This document shows positions 6,115 to 8,911 of a DNA stretch of 8,911 nucleotides, in pieces. Below the pieces are notes generated by a model that saw only the letters and a list, made by a program, of their open reading frames with translations, was not told where the DNA came from and ran no database searches. The DNA lies in the NCBI GenBank assembly GCA_902796565.1, contig CADBPP010000296.1, positions 1 to 8,911 on the forward strand, read 5' to 3'. Within the stretch, counting starts at the first letter, position 1. Each line of letters opens with the position of its first letter. The position numbers and the translations under genes were made by a program. The DNA comes from an uncultured Eubacteriales bacterium. GTDB lineage: Bacteria; Bacillota; Clostridia; Eubacteriales; Anaerofustaceae.

Positions 6115-7005
6115 ATGAAGATCGGATTTATCGGACTCGGCGTCATGGGCGCTCCCATGTGCAAAAACCTTCTGAAAGCGGGTTATGAAGTGACCGCGTT
6201 CAACCGTTCCTTTAACGCGAACTTTGAGTCCTGCGTCGCGGCCGGCGCAAGAAAGGGCCTCAGCAACGCGGACGTCGCGGCACACTCGGACGTCGTCATC
6301 CTCATGGTGCCGAACTCGCCGAACGTCGAGGCGGCCGTCTTCGGACCCGGCGGCGTCGCGGAGGGCGCGAAGCCGGGTCTCGATATCATCGATATGAGCT
6401 CCATCGCGCCGCTGGCCTCGAAGTCCATCGCGGAGCGCTGCGAAAAGGCCGGGATCCATATGATGGACGCCCCGGTCTCCGGCGGGGAGCCGAAGGCGAT
6501 CGACGGCACGCTCTCGATCATGTGCGGCGGACCGAAGGAACTGTTTGACAAATACAAGGAAGTGCTCGACGTGCTCGGAAGCTCGGTCGTGCACTGCGGC
6601 GACGTGAACGGCGCCGGCAATACCGTGAAGCTCGCGAACCAGATCATCGTGGCGCTGAACATCGCGGCCTGCGCGGAGGCCTTCGAGCTCGCCGTCATGG
6701 CCGGCGTGGACCCGCAGAAGGTCTACGAGGCGATCCGGGGCGGCCTTGCAGGTTCCACCGTCATGGATGCCAAGGTCCCGATGATGATGGACCGCAATTT
6801 CAAACCCGGCTTCCGTATCGACCTTCATATCAAGGATCTGAACAATGCTCTGGATACCGGTCACGGACTCGGCACACCGATGCTGCTGACCAGCGCGGTC
6901 CAGGAGATGATGCAGTGGCTGCATAACAACGGCTGCGGCAGCGATGACCACAGTGCGATCCTGAAATACTACGAGAGAATCACGGGCGTGGAAGTGAAGA
7001 AATAA
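6115..7005 (+). CDS. garR: Tartronate semialdehyde reductase (2-hydroxy-3-oxopropionate reductase)
   Basis: This is a 296-residue cytoplasmic beta-hydroxyacid dehydrogenase that reduces tartronate semialdehyde to D-glycerate with NAD(P)H, the step after aldol cleavage in glucarate/galactarate breakdown and also in glyoxylate use. The N-terminus has the Rossmann motif GLGVMG with the family's PMCKNLLKAGY. Further on come the substrate-binding DAPVSGGEPKAIDGTLSIM and the catalytic-lysine segment GNTVKLANQIIVALNIA. The stretch EAIRGGLAGSTVMDAKVPMMMDRNFKPGFRIDLHIKDLNNALDT is almost word for word that of E. coli GarR as I remember it, which favours GarR over 3-hydroxyisobutyrate dehydrogenase. It lies between the dehydratase and a TRAP transporter, with a hairpin/possible GntR operator directly upstream of its RBS. 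GlxR is the close alternative name for the same activity. Confidence 0.88.
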   Translation: MKIGFIGLGVMGAPMCKNLLKAGYEVTAFNRSFNANFESCVAAGARKGLSNADVAAHSDVVILMVPNSPNVEAAVFGPGGVAEGAKPGLDIIDMSSIAPLASKSIAERCEKAGIHMMDAPVSGGEPKAIDGTLSIMCGGPKELFDKYKEVLDVLGSSVVHCGDVNGAGNTVKLANQIIVALNIAACAEAFELAVMAGVDPQKVYEAIRGGLAGSTVMDAKVPMMMDRNFKPGFRIDLHIKDLNNALDTGHGLGTPMLLTSAVQEMMQWLHNNGCGSDDHSAILKYYERITGVEVKK

Positions 7006-7029
7006 TGATCCCACAGGTATCATTCAGGA

Positions 7030-7056
7030 CCTGTGCAGAAACTGCTTCTGCACAGG
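7030..7056 (+). other. 11-bp stem-loop between garR and the TRAP binding-protein gene
   Basis: CCTGTGCAGAA (7030-7040) and TTCTGCACAGG (7046-7056) pair perfectly over a 5-base loop. No T-run follows, so it is not a standard terminator. It stands 43 bases before the next start codon and could protect or process the mRNA end, giving the binding-protein gene a more stable message. A dyad for a regulator is the alternative. Confidence 0.55.
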
Positions 7057-7099
7057 CTCCTGATCAGTAGTACATACATATTCAAGGAGGATTAACAAC

Positions 7100-8086
7100 A
7101 TGACAAAGAAACTGATGGCAGCACTGGTTGGCCTGGGAGCCATGGCAGCACTGACAATGAGCGTTTCCGCAGCAGAATACAACTGGGTAGCGGCGATCCA
7201 TCTTCCGGAGACCACCACTCACACACAGGCTCTGCAGTATTTCGCGGATCAGCTGAAAGAGAAATCCGACGGACGCATCGAAGTAACTGTCAGCCCGGGC
7301 GGAGCGCTTGGTTCTCAGCGTGAGATCATCGAATCCGTAGATCTCGGCTCCATCCAGATCGGCTTTGGCGAGTGCTCTGTGTATTCCAACTATGACGAAG
7401 CTTTCGGCGTTCTGAATCTCCCGTTCCTGTTTGACAACTATGATCAGCTGTTCGCGGCATGCGACGGTGAAATGGGTCAGTGGATGGAAGCGAAACTGGA
7501 AGAAGAGACCAATCTTCATATTCTGAACTGGCTGAATGGCGGCGCCCGCATGATCTACAGCACAAAACCGCTGGAGACCTGGGATGACCTGAGCGGCCTG
7601 AAGATCCGTACTCCCGAATCCAATGTTTATGTTTCCACTTTCTCCGCTCTTGGAGCGAACCCGACCCCGATCGCCATGACTGAGGTTTATTCTTCTCTGC
7701 AGCAGGGTGTTGTTGAGGCTATGGAAGGAACACTGGAGACCGGTATCAGCTACAAGATGTATGAAGTCTGCTCCGATATGCTTAAATCCGGCCACATCTA
7801 TGCAGACTGCCAGTTCGTTATGAACAAAGACCTGTACAACGGCCTTCCGGATGACATCAAAGCGATCGTTGACGAGTGCGCAGCGGATGCCGAGACCTGG
7901 GAGAGAGAGACCTGGCTGGCGAATGAAGACGGCTATCTGACACAGCTTCAGGAGAACAATACGACTGTTCATGAGATCGAGAACACCGAAGCGAAAGAAG
8001 CAGTTGCTTCCTTCTATGAGGAGTACATCGGCGGCGATGAGAACAAACAGGCAGTCTTCGATATGATCCAGGCTGTTACACAGTAA
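7100..8086 (+). CDS. dctP: TRAP transporter substrate-binding protein (DctP family)
   Basis: This is the extracytoplasmic binding protein of a tripartite ATP-independent periplasmic transporter, catching an organic acid and handing it to the QM permease. It is 328 residues with a signal peptide at 1-24 (two Lys, a hydrophobic core, then SVSA before AEYNW). The fold's landmarks are VSPGGALGSQREIIESVDLGSIQIGFG (64-90), LKIRTPES (167-174), with R170 at the position that normally salt-bridges the ligand carboxylate, and TEVYSSLQQGVVEAMEG (194-210). There is no Cys at the signal-peptide end, so it is not a lipoprotein, which is unexpected for a monoderm host. AAGGAGG at 7084-7090 is a strong site with 9-base spacing. 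Its base composition is clearly less GC-rich than the genes before it. The ligand cannot be read from sequence; the neighbours suggest a sugar acid or similar hydroxy-acid. Confidence 0.92.
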   Translation: MTKKLMAALVGLGAMAALTMSVSAAEYNWVAAIHLPETTTHTQALQYFADQLKEKSDGRIEVTVSPGGALGSQREIIESVDLGSIQIGFGECSVYSNYDEAFGVLNLPFLFDNYDQLFAACDGEMGQWMEAKLEEETNLHILNWLNGGARMIYSTKPLETWDDLSGLKIRTPESNVYVSTFSALGANPTPIAMTEVYSSLQQGVVEAMEGTLETGISYKMYEVCSDMLKSGHIYADCQFVMNKDLYNGLPDDIKAIVDECAADAETWERETWLANEDGYLTQLQENNTTVHEIENTEAKEAVASFYEEYIGGDENKQAVFDMIQAVTQ

Positions 8087-8179
8087 TCATTGCACAGACA
8101 TACGGAAGAACCGGACCGTTGGTCTGCCGGCTCCTGATCCGGGGCGGCACGGGAACGGGGCGGTAAGTTCATAAGTACG

Positions 8180-8219
8180 CGGGGCAGCCGAGGCGGATTG
8201 CCGGACTGCCCCGATTTTC
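8180..8219 (+). terminator. Attenuator-like hairpin between dctP and dctQ
   Basis: CGGGGCAG (8180-8187) pairs with CTGCCCCG (8206-8213). CCG (8188-8190) pairs with CGG (8202-8204) beyond a bulged A, and ATTTTCT follows. The stem is strong but the T-run is short, so partial termination is likely. That would leave more binding-protein message than permease message, a common need in binding-protein transporters. The 218-base gap around it holds no convincing gene. Confidence 0.65.
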
Positions 8220-8304
8220 TCAGGCGGATTTTGCAGAAAACCACAGGCCCGGAAATACCCGGGGAACGGAGCGTCCTGCAAAGTCAGATAAAGGAAAAAG
8301 AAAA

Positions 8305-8799
8305 ATGAAAACACTGACTAATATTTTGAAAAGTATTGCGGCAGCCATCCTGCTGATCGGTGTAATCATCACTTTCATTGCCGTTATCGCCAGGCGTGTT
8401 TTCAACAATTCGATCGTCTGGTCCGAAGAATTCATCCGTTATGCATTTATCTGGATGTTCTTCCTGGCAATGCCGATCTGTACACTGAAAGGTTCTCACC
8501 TGACACTGGACCTGATTCCCAGCCGTCTGCACGGAGGGGCCAAGAAAGGCCTTACGATCGCGATCGAACTGATCTGTATCGCATTTGATATCGTACTGGT
8601 TATCCTGGGCTTCCCGTTTGCCCTGGGCAATGTGAAACAGACCAGTGCCGCTTTACATATTCCTTATGGATATATTAACATTGCCATTCCGGTGGGAGCT
8701 CTGCTGATGGCGATCTTTTCCGCGTACCGCATCTACCAGATCGTGTCAGGCAAGATCGACCTTGACGCGTCAGGAGAAGAAACGGAGGTGGAAGCATGA
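8305..8799 (+). CDS. dctQ: TRAP transporter small permease subunit (DctQ family)
   Basis: This is the small integral membrane subunit of the TRAP transporter, 164 residues, typical for the family. Four membrane segments are apparent at about 11-30, 45-61, 83-107 and 119-142. The DctQ signature RxxxN-xxxxW-EE-xRxxFxW is plain: RRVFNNSIVWSEEFIRYAFIW at residues 30-50. LTLDLIPSRL follows the second segment, and the C-terminal tail is acidic. AAGGA at 8291-8295 precedes the ATG by nine bases. The stop overlaps the start of the large subunit (ATGA), so Q and M are translationally coupled, while the binding-protein gene is set apart by a 218-base gap with an attenuator-like hairpin. Confidence 0.9.
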   Translation: MKTLTNILKSIAAAILLIGVIITFIAVIARRVFNNSIVWSEEFIRYAFIWMFFLAMPICTLKGSHLTLDLIPSRLHGGAKKGLTIAIELICIAFDIVLVILGFPFALGNVKQTSAALHIPYGYINIAIPVGALLMAIFSAYRIYQIVSGKIDLDASGEETEVEA

Positions 8800-8911
8800 T
8801 ATCAGTACTTGTTATTGTATTTGTCGTTCTGCTTCTGATCGGGGCCCCGATCGCGTACTGCATGGGTGCCGGCGCGTACCTGTCCATGGCGATGTACATG
8901 CCTCAGGCAAA
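8796..8911 (+). CDS. dctM: TRAP transporter large permease subunit (DctM family), 3' partial
   Basis: Only the first 38 codons are in the window: a start in the ATGA overlap with dctQ and a strong GGAGGTG at 8784-8790. The peptide begins with a hydrophobic helix (MISVLVIVFVVLLLIGAPIAYCMG), with the LLLIGAPIAYxMG pattern typical of the first membrane segment of DctM proteins. A second hydrophobic stretch is starting when the window ends. The family call rests on this motif together with position after DctP and DctQ. The full protein would be about 425-430 residues and carry the main sodium/substrate translocation path. Confidence 0.85.
   Translation, partial: MISVLVIVFVVLLLIGAPIAYCMGAGAYLSMAMYMPQA

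Noticed and set aside
5998..7023. Long minus-strand open frame (341 codons) opposite garR
   Set aside because: It covers the near-certain garR gene, its composition is again the antisense shadow type, and its start region overlaps the 7030 side with no ribosome binding site of note.
8141..8184. G-quadruplex from four G-runs
   Set aside because: Runs of 3-4 G are separated by loops of 6, 3 and over 20 bases; the last is too long for a convincing quadruplex.
8220..8230. TCAGGCGGATT following the dctP-dctQ hairpin, also at 2424-2434 after the kor terminator
   Set aside because: An 11-base match after two terminators is suggestive, but a chance match of this size in a GC-rich window is plausible and the flanks differ.

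Overview
The window is one face of an anaerobe's catabolic region: every supported gene lies on the + strand. An oxygen-sensitive ferredoxin-linked 2-oxoacid oxidoreductase, an IlvD/Edd dehydratase of the Cys-poor type, strong AGGAGG-like ribosome binding sites, tight ATGA overlaps and U-tract intrinsic terminators together point to an anaerobic bacterium, probably a high-GC member of the Clostridia (Lachnospiraceae or Oscillospiraceae-like). A diderm such as a synergistete or negativicute cannot be excluded, because the TRAP binding protein has a plain signal peptide with no lipobox.

Layout. Bases 1-2355 hold the end of the alpha gene plus complete beta and gamma genes of a 2-oxoglutarate-type (KorABC) oxidoreductase, closed by a strong intrinsic terminator at 2365-2424. 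Bases 2442-3941 encode a sodium:solute symporter family permease. Bases 3942-4313 are a 372-base gap packed with short structured repeats: two direct and one inverted copy of a 42-43 base element, a terminator-like hairpin nested between two of them, then a 26-base imperfect tandem pair. Bases 4314-5981 encode an IlvD/Edd-family dehydratase. The 133-base gap after it holds a perfect 16-bp hairpin followed by a T-run, directly abutting the ribosome binding site of a GarR-like tartronate semialdehyde reductase (6115-7005). Bases 7100-8911 hold a TRAP transporter in the order P, Q, M (binding protein, small membrane subunit, start of the large membrane subunit), with an attenuator-like hairpin between P and Q.

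How the genes may work together. GarR, an IlvD/Edd dehydratase and a TRAP carboxylate importer suggest uptake and breakdown of a sugar acid or other hydroxy-carboxylate. The dehydratase would make a 2-oxo-3-deoxy acid and GarR would reduce tartronate semialdehyde to glycerate. The aldolase and glycerate kinase needed to complete this are not in the window, so the pathway is an inference. KorABC is in the same orientation but is cut off by a terminator and may be a separate unit.

I do not see an obviously new multi-gene system. The parts least explained by known families are the repeat cluster at 3976-4271 and the dual-looking hairpin/operator at 6053-6099.
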